Positions 8,503 through 16,443 of a stretch of 64,000 bases of DNA are shown here, one piece after another. The stretch's first letter is position 1; each line of letters opens with the position of its first letter. The notes under the pieces are model-generated. The model saw only the letters and a list, made by a program, of their open reading frames with translations, was not told the origin of the DNA and made no database searches. The stretch is from assembly GCF_003627055.1 (NCBI RefSeq), contig NZ_CP032624.1, positions 2,170,001 to 2,234,000 on the forward strand. The letters are read 5' to 3'. The DNA is from Gryllotalpicola protaetiae (GTDB lineage: Bacteria > Actinomycetota > Actinomycetes > Actinomycetales > Microbacteriaceae). A program made the translations under genes and the position numbers.

Positions 8503-9072
8503 TCACGCCGCGGCGCGGACCCCCGCGGCATCCAGCGCCTTCAGGAATGCGCCCATCCAGGTGCCGTTGTCCGGCCAGGCGCGGGCGGTCACGAGGTTGC
8601 CGTCGATGACCGCACCGCCGTTCTCGAACACGCCGCCTGCCGTTTCGACGTCGACCGCGAGCTCGGGGTAGGCGGACGAGGTGCGGCCGGGGAGCACACC
8701 CGCGGCGGCCAGCAACAGCGGCCCGTGGCAGGTGGCGGCGACCGGCTCGTTCTTCTCGAAGAAGTACCGCACGATGCGCTTCGCGTCCTCGTTGTTGCGG
8801 ATGTACTCGGGCGCGCGGCCGCCGGGCACGACGATCGCGTCGTAGTCAGCAGGGTCGACATCGGCGAACGCGATGTCGGCCGGCCAGGTGTGCCCCGGCT
8901 TCTCGGTGTAGGTGTCGAAGCCGTCGACGAAGTCGTGGACCACGAACTGCAGCTTGCGCTTCTCGGGAGCGCCGATGTGAACCTCGTACCCCGCCTCCTG
9001 CAGGCGGTGATAGGGGTAGAACACCTCGAGGGTCTCGGCGGCATCGCCGGTGAGGATCAGGATCTTGGGCAT
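8503..9072 (-). CDS. DJ-1/PfpI family protein (class I glutamine amidotransferase-like)
   Basis: A 189-residue protein from the ATG at 9072, chosen because GGAGG lies just upstream. It starts with KILILTGDAAETLEVFYPYHRLQEAG, the PfpI N-terminal strand with a conserved Glu. The nucleophile elbow is AATCHGPLLLAAAGVL, with the catalytic Cys. IVVPGGRAPEYIR precedes it as in YhbO/PfpI proteins. Family members act as deglycases, proteases or chaperones in stress protection. A single gene divergent from the iron-storage pair, it fits a general stress role. The exact activity cannot be read from the sequence. Confidence 0.85.
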   Translation of the reverse strand: MPKILILTGDAAETLEVFYPYHRLQEAGYEVHIGAPEKRKLQFVVHDFVDGFDTYTEKPGHTWPADIAFADVDPADYDAIVVPGGRAPEYIRNNEDAKRIVRYFFEKNEPVAATCHGPLLLAAAGVLPGRTSSAYPELAVDVETAGGVFENGGAVIDGNLVTARAWPDNGTWMGAFLKALDAAGVRAAA

Positions 9073-9172
9073 TGCAGTACCTCCTTGTACATGCGGGAAT
9101 CGCGAGATCGCACGCCCATAGTGCGTGATTCTCGGCTCCACCGGTAGCCTGCGGGCATCGGCCTCTTCCCAG

Positions 9173-9191
9173 TAAGGGTTGCCTAACCTAT
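9173..9191. promoter_or_regulatory. DtxR/IdeR-type iron box
   Basis: TAAGGGTTGCCTAACCTAT matches the established consensus TTAGGTTAGGCTAACCTAA at about 15 of 19 positions. It covers the spacer and start of a probable -10 (TATGCT, 9189-9194), so iron-loaded repressor would block transcription of the SIP-Dps unit. Activation is also possible, since storage genes in this group can be activated by IdeR. Confidence 0.7.
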
Positions 9192-9201
9192 GCTCATGTA
9201 C

Positions 9202-9660
9202 ATGGGTTCCCGTCACCGCGCTCGCTTGCGTGACCGTGTGTTCATCGCCGGCGACCTCGCCGATCTGACGGCGATCCAGCATGTGCTCGCGCTGCTGCCC
9301 GACGATGCGTACGGTCAGGTGTACATCGAGGTGCTCGACGAGCGCGACGTCACCCCGCTCGATGCCCCGAGCCGCGTCACGGTGACGTGGTTGCCCCGTG
9401 TGCTGCGGTCGAGCGCGATCCGCCCGCTGGCGTTCGCGGCGCACGGCGAGGCGCTCGCAACAGCGGTCGCCGGGTGGGTGGGCGAATGGATGCCGGGGGC
9501 GGCGGGTGTTGAAGGGGGATCTTCCCAGGCATCCGATCAATCGGTCATCATGTGGGTGGGCTGCGCAGGCAGCGCGCACATCACTGCTCTCTACGACGTC
9601 CTGCAGTCCCGCCTTGCCGGGCTGAACGCTTTGCCTGACCTTTCGCATCACGTGAGTTGA
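9202..9660 (+). CDS. SIP-domain (siderophore-interacting C-terminal) protein
   Basis: The chosen start is the ATG at 9202, 7 bases after TATGCT, giving a leaderless 152-residue protein; earlier ATGs at 9190 and 9196 overlap the promoter and iron box. FIAGDLADLTAIQHVLALLPDD and later VIMWVGCAGSAHITALYDVL match the NAD(P)H-binding half of siderophore-interacting reductases. The FAD-binding half is absent, so it cannot be a full ferric-siderophore reductase. It precedes a Dps gene by 14 bases and shares its iron box, so it likely serves iron storage or release. Confidence 0.75.
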   Translation: MGSRHRARLRDRVFIAGDLADLTAIQHVLALLPDDAYGQVYIEVLDERDVTPLDAPSRVTVTWLPRVLRSSAIRPLAFAAHGEALATAVAGWVGEWMPGAAGVEGGSSQASDQSVIMWVGCAGSAHITALYDVLQSRLAGLNALPDLSHHVS

Positions 9661-9674
9661 ACGAAGGAGAACCG

Positions 9675-10169
9675 ATGTCCACCGAGACCCCCGTTTCCGC
9701 GCAGGCGGCCGGCGCCACCACGCCTGAGCTCGCCGCCGGTGTCGCGCAGTTCCTCGCCCCCGTCGTCATCGATCTGGAGGCGCTCGTCGTGAACGGCAAG
9801 CAGGCGCACTGGAATGTGCGGGGCGCCGATTTCATCGCGATCCATGAGTTGCTCGACCAGCTCGTCGATCATGCGCAGGAGTTCGCGGATGACTCGGCCG
9901 AGCGCGTTGTCGCTTTGGGCCTCCCGGTGGATTCCCGTTTGGAGACCGTCGCCGCGAAGGCGACGCTGCCCGCGTTGAGCGATGGCTTCCAGGACTGGAA
10001 GGTCACGGTGACGCAGGTCGTCGCCCAGATCGACGCCGCACTGGTGACCGTGCGTGCTGCGGTCGAGGGGCTCGACGAGGTCGACCTCAACAGCCAGGAC
10101 ATCGTGATCGGCATCGAGCGCGGTCTCGTCAAGGACCGTTGGCTGCTGCAGTCGCACCTCGCCGCCTGA
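9675..10169 (+). CDS. dps: Dps-like ferritin, DNA protection in starvation
   Basis: The ATG at 9675 follows GAAGGAG and gives 164 residues, normal for Dps. VNGKQAHWNVRGADFIAIHELLDQ and the following DHAQEFADDSAERVVALG carry the ferroxidase His, Asp and Glu of the Dps dimer interface. The protein should form a 12-mer that oxidises and stores iron and shields DNA from peroxide. It lies in one unit with the SIP-domain gene under a DtxR/IdeR-type box, so it is controlled by iron as well as possibly by stress. Confidence 0.9.
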   Translation: MSTETPVSAQAAGATTPELAAGVAQFLAPVVIDLEALVVNGKQAHWNVRGADFIAIHELLDQLVDHAQEFADDSAERVVALGLPVDSRLETVAAKATLPALSDGFQDWKVTVTQVVAQIDAALVTVRAAVEGLDEVDLNSQDIVIGIERGLVKDRWLLQSHLAA

Positions 10170-10185
10170 GCGCGCGGCGCCTGCC

Positions 10186-11436
10186 GTGCGGATTCCGCGG
10201 CCGACGTCGGGTCAGCTCGCCTGGCAGCGACTGCGCCTCGGCGTGTTCTTCCACTTCGGGCTGAACACCTTCCACGACCTCGAATGGAGCGACGGGTCGC
10301 TGTCGGCCGCGAGCTTCGACCCCGGCGACCTCGACGCCGAGCAGTGGGTGCGCACCGCCGCCGAGCTGGGCGCGCGCTACGTCGTGCTGACCGCGAAGCA
10401 CCACGACGGCTTCTGCCTGTGGCCCACAGCGACCACCGACTACTCGGTCGCCTCGGCCCCGTGGCGCGGCGGCGCAGGCGACGTCGTGCGGGAGGTGGCC
10501 GATGCCTGCGCCCGACACGGTGTGCGCTTCGGGTTCTACCTCTCGCCATGGGACAGGCACGCGCCGGAATACGCCGACCCGGCGGCCTACGACGAGCTCT
10601 ACACGGCCCAGCTGCGCGAGCTCTGCGCGAACTACGGCGACGTCGCCGAGGTCTGGTTCGACGGCGCCGGGTCGGAGAGCAGGGTGTACGACTGGGAGCG
10701 CTACCTGGCGGTCGCCGCCGAACTGCAGCCGCACGCCATGGTCTTCAACATGGGCGCGCCGACGATCAGATGGGTCGGCAATGAGGACGGGCTCGCGCAC
10801 GACCCGGTGCGCTACGCGGTCGACCGCGGCGACCTTTCGAACTACAGCGACGAGACCGTCGGGTACGGGCATCCGGTCTACCTGCCGCCGGAGTGCGACG
10901 TGTCGCTGCGACACGGCTGGTTCTGGGCGGCGCGCGACGAGCCCAAATCGCTCGAGCACCTGCTCGCGATCTACTACGGATCGATCGGCATGGGCGCGAA
11001 CCTGCTGCTCAACCTGCCGCCGGACTCGCGCGGGCTGCTTCCCGATGCCGACGTCGCGCGCGTGCGCGAGCTGCGCGCCGAGCTCGACAGGCGGTTCGGC
11101 GATCCGCTGGCTGCCGTGATCGGGGCGACGGGGGACGGCGTGCGGCTCGATTTCGGGCGCGAGGTTCTGGTCGATCACCTGGTGCTCAAGGAGGGCCTGG
11201 TCGACGGCCAGCGGGTGACGGGCTTCGAGATCGTGACGGATGCCGGTGAGCCGCTCGCCTCGGGCGGCAGCGTCGGGGCGCAGCGCATCTGCGTGTTCCC
11301 CGCGCGACGCGTCCGCTCGCTCTCCGTGCGACTGCGCGGCGACGGCGCGGTGCTGACGAGCGCCACCGGCTATCGGACGGGAGCGAGCGTGGTGCCCACG
11401 ATCGGATACACGGCGCCGACCGAAGCGCCGGAGTGA
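10186..11436 (+). CDS. GH29 alpha-L-fucosidase-like enzyme
   Basis: A 416-residue TIM-barrel enzyme from a GTG at 10186, 16 bases after dps. QRLRLGVFFHFGLNTF and YVVLTAKHHDGFCLWPT are the conserved GH29 strands, and VAEVWFDGAGSE holds the family nucleophile-region Asp. A C-terminal domain of about 100 residues (VLVDHLVLKEGLVDGQRVTGFEI) resembles the beta-sandwich seen in GH29 enzymes. No signal peptide is seen, so it is cytoplasmic. There is no clear ribosome site and it may depend on reading from dps. Substrate could be fucose or another deoxy-sugar glycoside. Confidence 0.8.
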   Translation: MRIPRPTSGQLAWQRLRLGVFFHFGLNTFHDLEWSDGSLSAASFDPGDLDAEQWVRTAAELGARYVVLTAKHHDGFCLWPTATTDYSVASAPWRGGAGDVVREVADACARHGVRFGFYLSPWDRHAPEYADPAAYDELYTAQLRELCANYGDVAEVWFDGAGSESRVYDWERYLAVAAELQPHAMVFNMGAPTIRWVGNEDGLAHDPVRYAVDRGDLSNYSDETVGYGHPVYLPPECDVSLRHGWFWAARDEPKSLEHLLAIYYGSIGMGANLLLNLPPDSRGLLPDADVARVRELRAELDRRFGDPLAAVIGATGDGVRLDFGREVLVDHLVLKEGLVDGQRVTGFEIVTDAGEPLASGGSVGAQRICVFPARRVRSLSVRLRGDGAVLTSATGYRTGASVVPTIGYTAPTEAPE

Positions 11437-11468
11437 AAATCGGCGGTCAGGGTCGGCGTGCGCGGGCG

Positions 11469-12023
11469 CTACAGCGACGCGAGATGCGCGCGCAGCCCGC
11501 TCGCGACCGTCTCGAAGGGCTCGATGCTCTTCTCGGCCCGGCTCAGCACGACGGCACCCTCTGCGCCCGCGATCAGGAGTGTGGCGAACGGTCCGGCGGC
11601 TGAGGGCTCGAGCCCGGCATCCGCCAGCCGCTTGGCCAGACTCGCGCGCCACTCGCGGAAGATCTCGGCCGCGCGTTCAAGCACGTCCGGCGAATCGGCC
11701 GACACAGTGACGCCGAGCACGGAGCAGCCGGCACCGCACTCGGAGCTCACGAGCAGCTGCCGCCACATCCCGAAGAACGCGTCGGCCACCTCGGCGGGGG
11801 TCGTGCCGCCCGCGGCGATGAGTGCGTCCTCGGCGTTCTCCTCGGCAAGGTCGAGCGCGGCGATGACGAGCTCGTCCTTCCCGCCCGGGAAGTGGTGGTA
11901 GATCGAGCCGCGCGGTGCGCCGGTCAGCTCGAGGACGTTCGAGAACGACGTCGCCTGGAACCCGCCGGTCGCAAGCAGGCGCAGCGCGCCGCCCGTCATC
12001 CGCCGTCGTACGTCGCCTGCCAT
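11469..12023 (-). CDS. TetR/AcrR-family regulator, LmrA/YxaF type
   Basis: A 184-residue repressor starting at the ATG at 12023 (a GTG precedes it). The helix-turn-helix covers about residues 5-50 (GALRLLATGGFQATSFSNVL, then GAPRGSIYHHFPGGKDELV, typical of the LmrA/YxaF branch). CGAGCSVLGVTVSADS in the effector domain holds two Cys often conserved there. It diverges from the tautomerase gene, where a perfect TATGAC/GTCATA inverted repeat overlaps the likely promoter. That gene is its probable target. Confidence 0.85.
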   Translation of the reverse strand: MAGDVRRRMTGGALRLLATGGFQATSFSNVLELTGAPRGSIYHHFPGGKDELVIAALDLAEENAEDALIAAGGTTPAEVADAFFGMWRQLLVSSECGAGCSVLGVTVSADSPDVLERAAEIFREWRASLAKRLADAGLEPSAAGPFATLLIAGAEGAVVLSRAEKSIEPFETVASGLRAHLASL

Positions 12024-12094
12024 CACTGCCCTGCCTCTCGCATCCCGATCTTAGGTTGTGCTCCGCAGCGACCGACCGAGGCGGTCGTGCGCTC

Positions 12095-12136
12095 TTGACG
12101 TGCGCCGCGGCGCACGCGATTATGACGACTGTCATA
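12095..12136 (+). promoter_or_regulatory. Tautomerase promoter with TetR operator
   Basis: TTGACG (12095-12100) and GATTAT (12118-12123) are 17 bases apart. The perfect inverted repeat TATGACGACTGTCATA (12121-12136; 6-base arms, 4-base spacer) overlaps the -10 and the start region. This is the expected site for repression by the divergent LmrA-type TetR. Confidence 0.6.
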
Positions 12137-12159
12137 GCACACGATTTCCGGAGGCCACC

Positions 12160-12594
12160 ATGCCCATGATCGACATCTACGCAGCCGAGGGGACCTTCGG
12201 CGACCCCCACGCACTCGCCGTCGAGCTCGCGACCGAGCTCAAGGCCATCGAGCGGGTGCCCGACATCCCGATGTTCCGGGAGAACACGGCCGCGTTCGTG
12301 CACCAGATCGCCCCGGGCTCGTTCGCCAACGTCGACGGGGAGGGCGGCCATGTGCGGGTGCAGGTGCTGACGAATGCTGGCGCGCTCGACCGCGAGCAGC
12401 AGCTGGCCGTCGTCGAGCGATTCACACAGCTGGTGGCGGATGCCGCGGGTGACCCTGCGCTCGCCAGGCGAACCTGGGTGCTGCTGACCGAGGCTGCCGA
12501 GGGCGGCTGGGGTCTGTGGGGCCATGCGCATACCAATGCCGAACTCGTGCAAGCCGCGCGCGACGAGATCGGGCGGCTCAGCGCGGGCGCGTAG
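12160..12594 (+). CDS. Tautomerase superfamily protein
   Basis: A 144-residue protein from an ATG after GGAGGCC. The mature protein would begin with Pro (MPMIDIYAAEGTF), the catalytic base of the tautomerase superfamily. The length fits the fused-repeat branch with cis-CaaD and tautomerase_3 proteins rather than the 60-residue 4-oxalocrotonate tautomerases. REQQLAVVERFTQLVADAAGD looks like the second repeat's helix. It is under TetR control, which suggests an inducible step in aromatic or halogenated-acid breakdown. No partner enzymes adjoin it. Confidence 0.7.
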   Translation: MPMIDIYAAEGTFGDPHALAVELATELKAIERVPDIPMFRENTAAFVHQIAPGSFANVDGEGGHVRVQVLTNAGALDREQQLAVVERFTQLVADAAGDPALARRTWVLLTEAAEGGWGLWGHAHTNAELVQAARDEIGRLSAGA

Positions 12595-12634
12595 GCCGAT
12601 TCTCTCCGCCGCAGGCGAACCGGGAGATGTGGGC

Positions 12635-12689
12635 TTGCATTTTTGAACTGATCTGTCTAATCTCAGGCGTATTGAACAAGTCAGTTCAA
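12635..12689 (+). promoter_or_regulatory. SDR promoter with two 18-bp operators
   Basis: TTGCAT (12635-12640) and TAATCT (12658-12663) with 17-base spacing form a good promoter. TTGAACTGATCTGTCTAA (12643-12660) fills the spacer and TTGAACAAGTCAGTTCAA (12672-12689, perfect 6-base arms) covers the start region, 29 bp apart. Both match in length and ends the four sites at 1791-1893. Confidence 0.65.
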
Positions 12690-12707
12690 AAACAAGGAGC
12701 ACAACCC

Positions 12708-13439
12708 ATGAACGCCAACGAACTCAGCGGCAAGACCGCTCTTGTGACCGGAGCCACCTCGGGCATCGGCCGCGCCACCGCCAACCGGCTCGCTGAGCTC
12801 GGCGCGGACGTCATCGTCCACGGCCGCAACGCCGCCCGTGGCGCCTCGGTCGTCGAAGAGATCGAGCTGGCCGGCGGCCACGCCCGCTTCGCGCAGGCCG
12901 ACCTGAGCGACCCGGCCGACATCAGCCGGCTGGCCGCAGAGGTCGGCGACGTCGACATCGTCGTGAACAACGCGGGCACCGCGTGGTTCGGGCCGACGGT
13001 CGACACCGACGTCGCGACCTACGACGGGCTGTTCGACGCGAACGTGCGCGCCACCTACCTGCTGACCGCGGCACTCGTGCCGGGGCTCATCCGCAAGGGC
13101 GGCGGCTCGATCGTCAACGTGAGCAGCATGGCCGGGCGGGTCGGCATGGCCGGCGGCGCGGCCTACGGCGCCACGAAGGCGGCGGTGTCGTCATTTGCGC
13201 AGGCCTGGGCCGCGGAGTACGCGGGCTACGGCATCCGTGCGAACGCCGTCGCACCCGGTCCGGTGTTCACGCCCATCCAGCCGGAGGACGCGACGGCCTC
13301 GCTCGGCAGCACCACCCCGCTCGCACGCGGCGCGAAGCCGGAGGAGATCGCCGACGCGATCGCCTTCCTCGCCTCCGACCGCTCGAGCTACATCACCGGC
13401 CAGACCCTCTCGGCCGACGGCGGCTACACCGCCGTCTGA
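12708..13439 (+). CDS. Short-chain dehydrogenase/reductase (SDR)
   Basis: A 243-residue classical SDR from the ATG at 12708, after AAGGAG. It has the cofactor motif TGATSGIG (residues about 16-23), NNAG, the catalytic Ser in NVSSMAG, YGATK with Tyr and Lys, and a C-terminal ITGQTLSADGG. HGRNAARG after beta-2 suggests NADPH preference. It is a monocistronic gene ending in a strong terminator. Two TetR-type operators overlap its promoter although no regulator gene adjoins, so it is likely controlled in trans. Substrate unknown. Confidence 0.88.
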   Translation: MNANELSGKTALVTGATSGIGRATANRLAELGADVIVHGRNAARGASVVEEIELAGGHARFAQADLSDPADISRLAAEVGDVDIVVNNAGTAWFGPTVDTDVATYDGLFDANVRATYLLTAALVPGLIRKGGGSIVNVSSMAGRVGMAGGAAYGATKAAVSSFAQAWAAEYAGYGIRANAVAPGPVFTPIQPEDATASLGSTTPLARGAKPEEIADAIAFLASDRSSYITGQTLSADGGYTAV

Positions 13440-13457
13440 GCGGTGCAACGCGAGAGA

Positions 13458-13487
13458 GAAGGGGCCGGCGATCTCGCCGGCCCCTTC
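13458..13487. terminator. Bidirectional terminator
   Basis: A perfect 13-bp stem (13458-13470 with 13475-13487) around a 4-base loop, followed by TAT. It lies between the convergent SDR and GNAT genes. Confidence 0.8.
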
Positions 13488-14017
13488 TATGCGTGCAGCT
13501 CGCGCGCGAAGTAGATGCCCTCGGGCACGCGGTCCGCGTAGGGCGGGTACGCGGCGATCGGCGCGTAGCCGAGCTTCTCGTAAAGGCCGACGGCCTCGGG
13601 CTGACGGATGCCGGTCTGCAGCACCACCCGCGTGGCGCCTGCGGCCGCGGCATCCGCCTCGACCGCCTCGATCAGCAGCGCGCCGACGCCGCGGCCGCGC
13701 GCGGCGGGCAGTGTGATGAGGCGCTTCAGCTCCCACGCGACGGGCGCGCCCTCGACCTCGAGGCGGCGCAGGGCAGCGTGGCCGATGGGCGTGCCATCGG
13801 CCTCGAGTGCGAGGTAGACGCCGCGCAGGGTCGCGGGGTCGAGCACAAACGCGTCGGCCCGCGCCGCGGCCTGCTCGTCGGTGAGGGCGGCGTTGAGGTC
13901 GGCGTAGCGCGGGGCGATCTCGGCGTCCATCGCGGCACGGAGCCGGGCGGCCCGGTCGTCCTCCCACTCGACCCGCTCGATGCGGACGGTCTGCTCGGGG
14001 CTCGCGAGATCGGGCAT
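13487..14017 (-). CDS. GNAT-family N-acetyltransferase
   Basis: A 176-residue protein. The acetyl-CoA pyrophosphate-binding motif A reads PAARGRGVGALLIEAVE (Q/R-x-x-G-x-G/A), preceded by ELKRLITL and followed by QTGIRQPEAVGLYEKLGY, a usual GNAT motif B. The N-terminal MDAEIAPRYADLNAAL region is seen in GNATs that act on small amines or amino acids. It is transcribed away from the M20 gene at 14.1 kb with about 90 bp between starts. It may belong to the metabolic block but does not share its direction. Confidence 0.8.
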   Translation of the reverse strand: MPDLASPEQTVRIERVEWEDDRAARLRAAMDAEIAPRYADLNAALTDEQAAARADAFVLDPATLRGVYLALEADGTPIGHAALRRLEVEGAPVAWELKRLITLPAARGRGVGALLIEAVEADAAAAGATRVVLQTGIRQPEAVGLYEKLGYAPIAAYPPYADRVPEGIYFARELHA

Positions 14018-14094
14018 GGAACCAGTCTCTCAGCGTGCGGCTGACCGTCCGGTCACATGCGGCAACATCGCCGGCCGCCGTCAGCGACGGCCCA

Positions 14095-14100
14095 TAGCGT
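14095..14100 (+). promoter_or_regulatory. TAGCGT -10 box of the M20 operon, leaderless
   Basis: TAGCGT is followed by exactly 7 bases and then the ATG at 14108, which places the transcript start on the first codon. No good -35 hexamer is seen; the upstream inverted repeat TGACCGTCCGGTCA (14042-14055) could bind an activator. Confidence 0.5.
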
Positions 14101-14107
14101 GGCAGGC

Positions 14108-15448
14108 ATGACGCGCGACCTCTCACGACCCGAGACCCCCGATCGCTCGTATGCCGACGCCCTGCAGGCGCGCACCGAGAGGCTGGCGGATGCCGCGGAG
14201 TACGTCACCTCGCCGTACGAGGGCGCCCCGGCAGAGCTCGCGGCCGAGGTCGGCGCGACGGTCGACGAGCTCGCGCCCGAGATCGTCGCGCTCTCGCACC
14301 GCGTCTTCGAGACGCCGGAGGAGGCGTTTCAGGAGGTGCGCAGCGCCGCCGCCGTGGCAGAGGCTGTCGCGCGGCTGGCCGGAGCGCCCGTGCGGCGCGG
14401 GGTCTACGGGCTTGAGACGGCGGTCGAAGCATCCGCCGGCCCCGCGCCCAGAGCCGGAACCGCGACCGTCGCGATCCTCGCGGAGTACGACGCGCTGCCC
14501 GGCATCGGGCACGGCTGCGGCCACAACCTCATCGCGGCGTCGGCGGTCGGCGCCTTCGCCGCGCTCGCGCGGCTCGGCGACCGGCTGCCCGGGCGGGTGG
14601 TGCTGCTCGGCACGCCGGCCGAGGAGGGCAACAGCGGCAAGGAGCTGATGGCCCGCCAGGGCGCGTTCGACGGCGTCGACGCCGCGATCATGGCGCACGG
14701 CTTCGGCTACGACGCCATCGACCAGCCGTTCATCGGGCGGCGGATTCTGCGTATGGAGTTCGAGGGCGTGCCCGCCCACGCCTCGGCATCTCCGTTCCTC
14801 GGGCGCAACGCGCTCGACGCGGCGACGCTCGCATACCAGGCCGTCGGCCTGCTGCGGCAGCACCTGCCGCCGAGCGACCGCGTGCACGGCATCGTGAAGG
14901 AGGGCGGCGAGCGGCCGAGCGTCATCCCGCGGCGCGCGGTGCTCGAGTTCTATCTGCGCTCGCACCGCGCCGACACGCTGAAGGAGCTCAGCCGCCGCCT
15001 CGACGACATCGCTCACGGCGCAGCGCTCGCGACCGGCACCGGCGTCACCCTGCACTGGGACCCGCAGCCCGGCACCCTGCCGACGCGGTTCAACCGGCCG
15101 CTGTCGGAGCGGTGGGCCGTGCACCAGGCGGCGCGGGGCCGCAAGGCGCTGACCAGCGCGGTGGTGCCGGTCGAGCTCGCGGCGTCGACGGACTTCGGAA
15201 ACGTCAGCGTGCGCGTGCCGGGCATCCACCCGGTGATCAAGGTCAGTCCGCCCGAGATCGCGCTGCACACGGCCGAGTTCGCCGAGTGGGCGCGGTCGGC
15301 GGCCGGCGATGAGGCAGCGACGGATGCCGCGTTCGGTCTCGCCCTGACGGCGCTCGACTTCCTCGCCGACGCTTCATTGCGCGAGGCCGCGCGCGCCGAC
15401 TTCGAGGCGGCCGGCGGCGTGCTGGATGTAGAGGAGTACTTCGCATGA
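14108..15448 (+). CDS. M20 metallopeptidase/amidohydrolase, PM20D2-like
   Basis: A 446-residue di-zinc hydrolase. Metal ligands are visible in AILAEYDALPGIGHGCGHN and in GTPAEEGNSGKE, which holds the catalytic Glu pair. EYDALPGIGHxCGHN is the pattern of the PM20D2/AbgB-like branch, which cleaves dipeptides or N-acyl amino acids. The dimerisation domain begins near GRRILRMEFEGVPAHASASPFLGRNALDA. The next gene overlaps by ATGA, so it heads a coupled M20-ATP-grasp-M20 operon. In this block it is the best candidate for a deacylase acting after acetylation and oxidation. A dipeptidase role is the alternative. Confidence 0.83.
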   Translation: MTRDLSRPETPDRSYADALQARTERLADAAEYVTSPYEGAPAELAAEVGATVDELAPEIVALSHRVFETPEEAFQEVRSAAAVAEAVARLAGAPVRRGVYGLETAVEASAGPAPRAGTATVAILAEYDALPGIGHGCGHNLIAASAVGAFAALARLGDRLPGRVVLLGTPAEEGNSGKELMARQGAFDGVDAAIMAHGFGYDAIDQPFIGRRILRMEFEGVPAHASASPFLGRNALDAATLAYQAVGLLRQHLPPSDRVHGIVKEGGERPSVIPRRAVLEFYLRSHRADTLKELSRRLDDIAHGAALATGTGVTLHWDPQPGTLPTRFNRPLSERWAVHQAARGRKALTSAVVPVELAASTDFGNVSVRVPGIHPVIKVSPPEIALHTAEFAEWARSAAGDEAATDAAFGLALTALDFLADASLREAARADFEAAGGVLDVEEYFA

Positions 15449-16443
15449 GTTCCCTGCCCGTTGCCGATGGCCCCGCTGTCTACGCGATCCACGAGAACCC
15501 CGAGTGGTTCGGCGTCTTCCGCGACGCGTTCGAAGCCGAGGGTGTGCCGCTCGTCGAGTGGCTGCTCGTCGACGGCGACTTCGACCCGCTCGCGGTGCCG
15601 CCCGATGGGGTGTTCTGGTCGCGCATCAGCGCGTCGAGTCACACGCGGGGTCATATTCTTTCGAAGGAATATGCCCGGTCGGTGCTCTCTTGGCTCGAGG
15701 CGAGCGGCAGCCGCACCGTCAACGGCCGCGCGGTGCTCGAGCTCGAGGTGAGCAAGGTCGCGCAGCTCGCGGCCCTCACGCGCGCGGGCATCGACGTGCC
15801 GCGCACGGTCGCCGCGATCGGGACAGCGCACCTGCTCGACGTCGCCCGCTCGTTCCAGCGCGAGCTCGCTGCGCCGTTCGTCGTCAAGCACAACCAGGGC
15901 GGCAAGGGGCTGTCGGTGGCGCGGTTCGACTCGGCGGACGAGCTCGAGGCCGCGCTCGCCGCGGGCGATGTCGATGAGCCGCAAGACGGAATCACCCTCG
16001 TGCAGGAGTACGTGCAGCCCGCCGAGCCGTTCATCACGCGCGTCGAGATCGTGGGCGGCGAGTTCGTGTACGCGATCCGCGCGGACACCGCGCGCGGCGG
16101 GTTCCAGCTCTGCCCGGCGGATGCCTGCGCGATCGACCCCGCGACCGGGAAGCTCGTCACCCCGCCCGGGGCCACCATCGCACCTCAGCCGGGTGACCAG
16201 CTGTTCTCGCTGCGCGACGGGTTCCGGCATCCGATCATCGAGCAGTACCTGGCGTTCACGCGCGAGAACGGCATCGAGATCGCCGGCATCGAGTTCATCG
16301 AGGCGGCCGACGGGCGCATCGTGACCTACGACGTGAACACGAACACGAACTACAACGCGGCGGTCGAGGCGGTCGCGCCGGCATCCGGCCCGCGGGCGAT
16401 CGCGCGCTACCTCGGCGGCCTTCTCGCCGAGCAGCGAGCATGA
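15445..16443 (+). CDS. ATP-grasp ligase-like protein
   Basis: A 332-residue protein overlapping the M20 gene before it and the one after it by 4 bases each. The ATP-grasp fold is indicated by ELEVSKVAQLAALTRAGIDVP, the ATP lysine strand AAPFVVKHNQGGKGLSVARF, VQEYVQPAEPFITRVEIVGGEFV, and the metal site FIEAADGRIVTYDVNTNTNYN. This resembles RimK-type carboxylate-amine ligases. A ligase between two peptidase-like enzymes is odd: it may build an amide that one of them opens, or charge the substrate for handling. I do not recognise an exact family. Confidence 0.72.
   Translation: MSSLPVADGPAVYAIHENPEWFGVFRDAFEAEGVPLVEWLLVDGDFDPLAVPPDGVFWSRISASSHTRGHILSKEYARSVLSWLEASGSRTVNGRAVLELEVSKVAQLAALTRAGIDVPRTVAAIGTAHLLDVARSFQRELAAPFVVKHNQGGKGLSVARFDSADELEAALAAGDVDEPQDGITLVQEYVQPAEPFITRVEIVGGEFVYAIRADTARGGFQLCPADACAIDPATGKLVTPPGATIAPQPGDQLFSLRDGFRHPIIEQYLAFTRENGIEIAGIEFIEAADGRIVTYDVNTNTNYNAAVEAVAPASGPRAIARYLGGLLAEQRA

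Noticed and set aside
9190-9201. ATG at 9190 or 9196 as start of the SIP-domain protein
   Set aside because: Both fall in the iron box or the -10 box; 9202 fits a leaderless start.
13191-14126. A 311-codon minus-strand open frame over the SDR and GNAT genes
   Set aside because: It is a shadow in Arg/Ala-rich composition; the SDR and GNAT frames carry clear motifs and better codon use.
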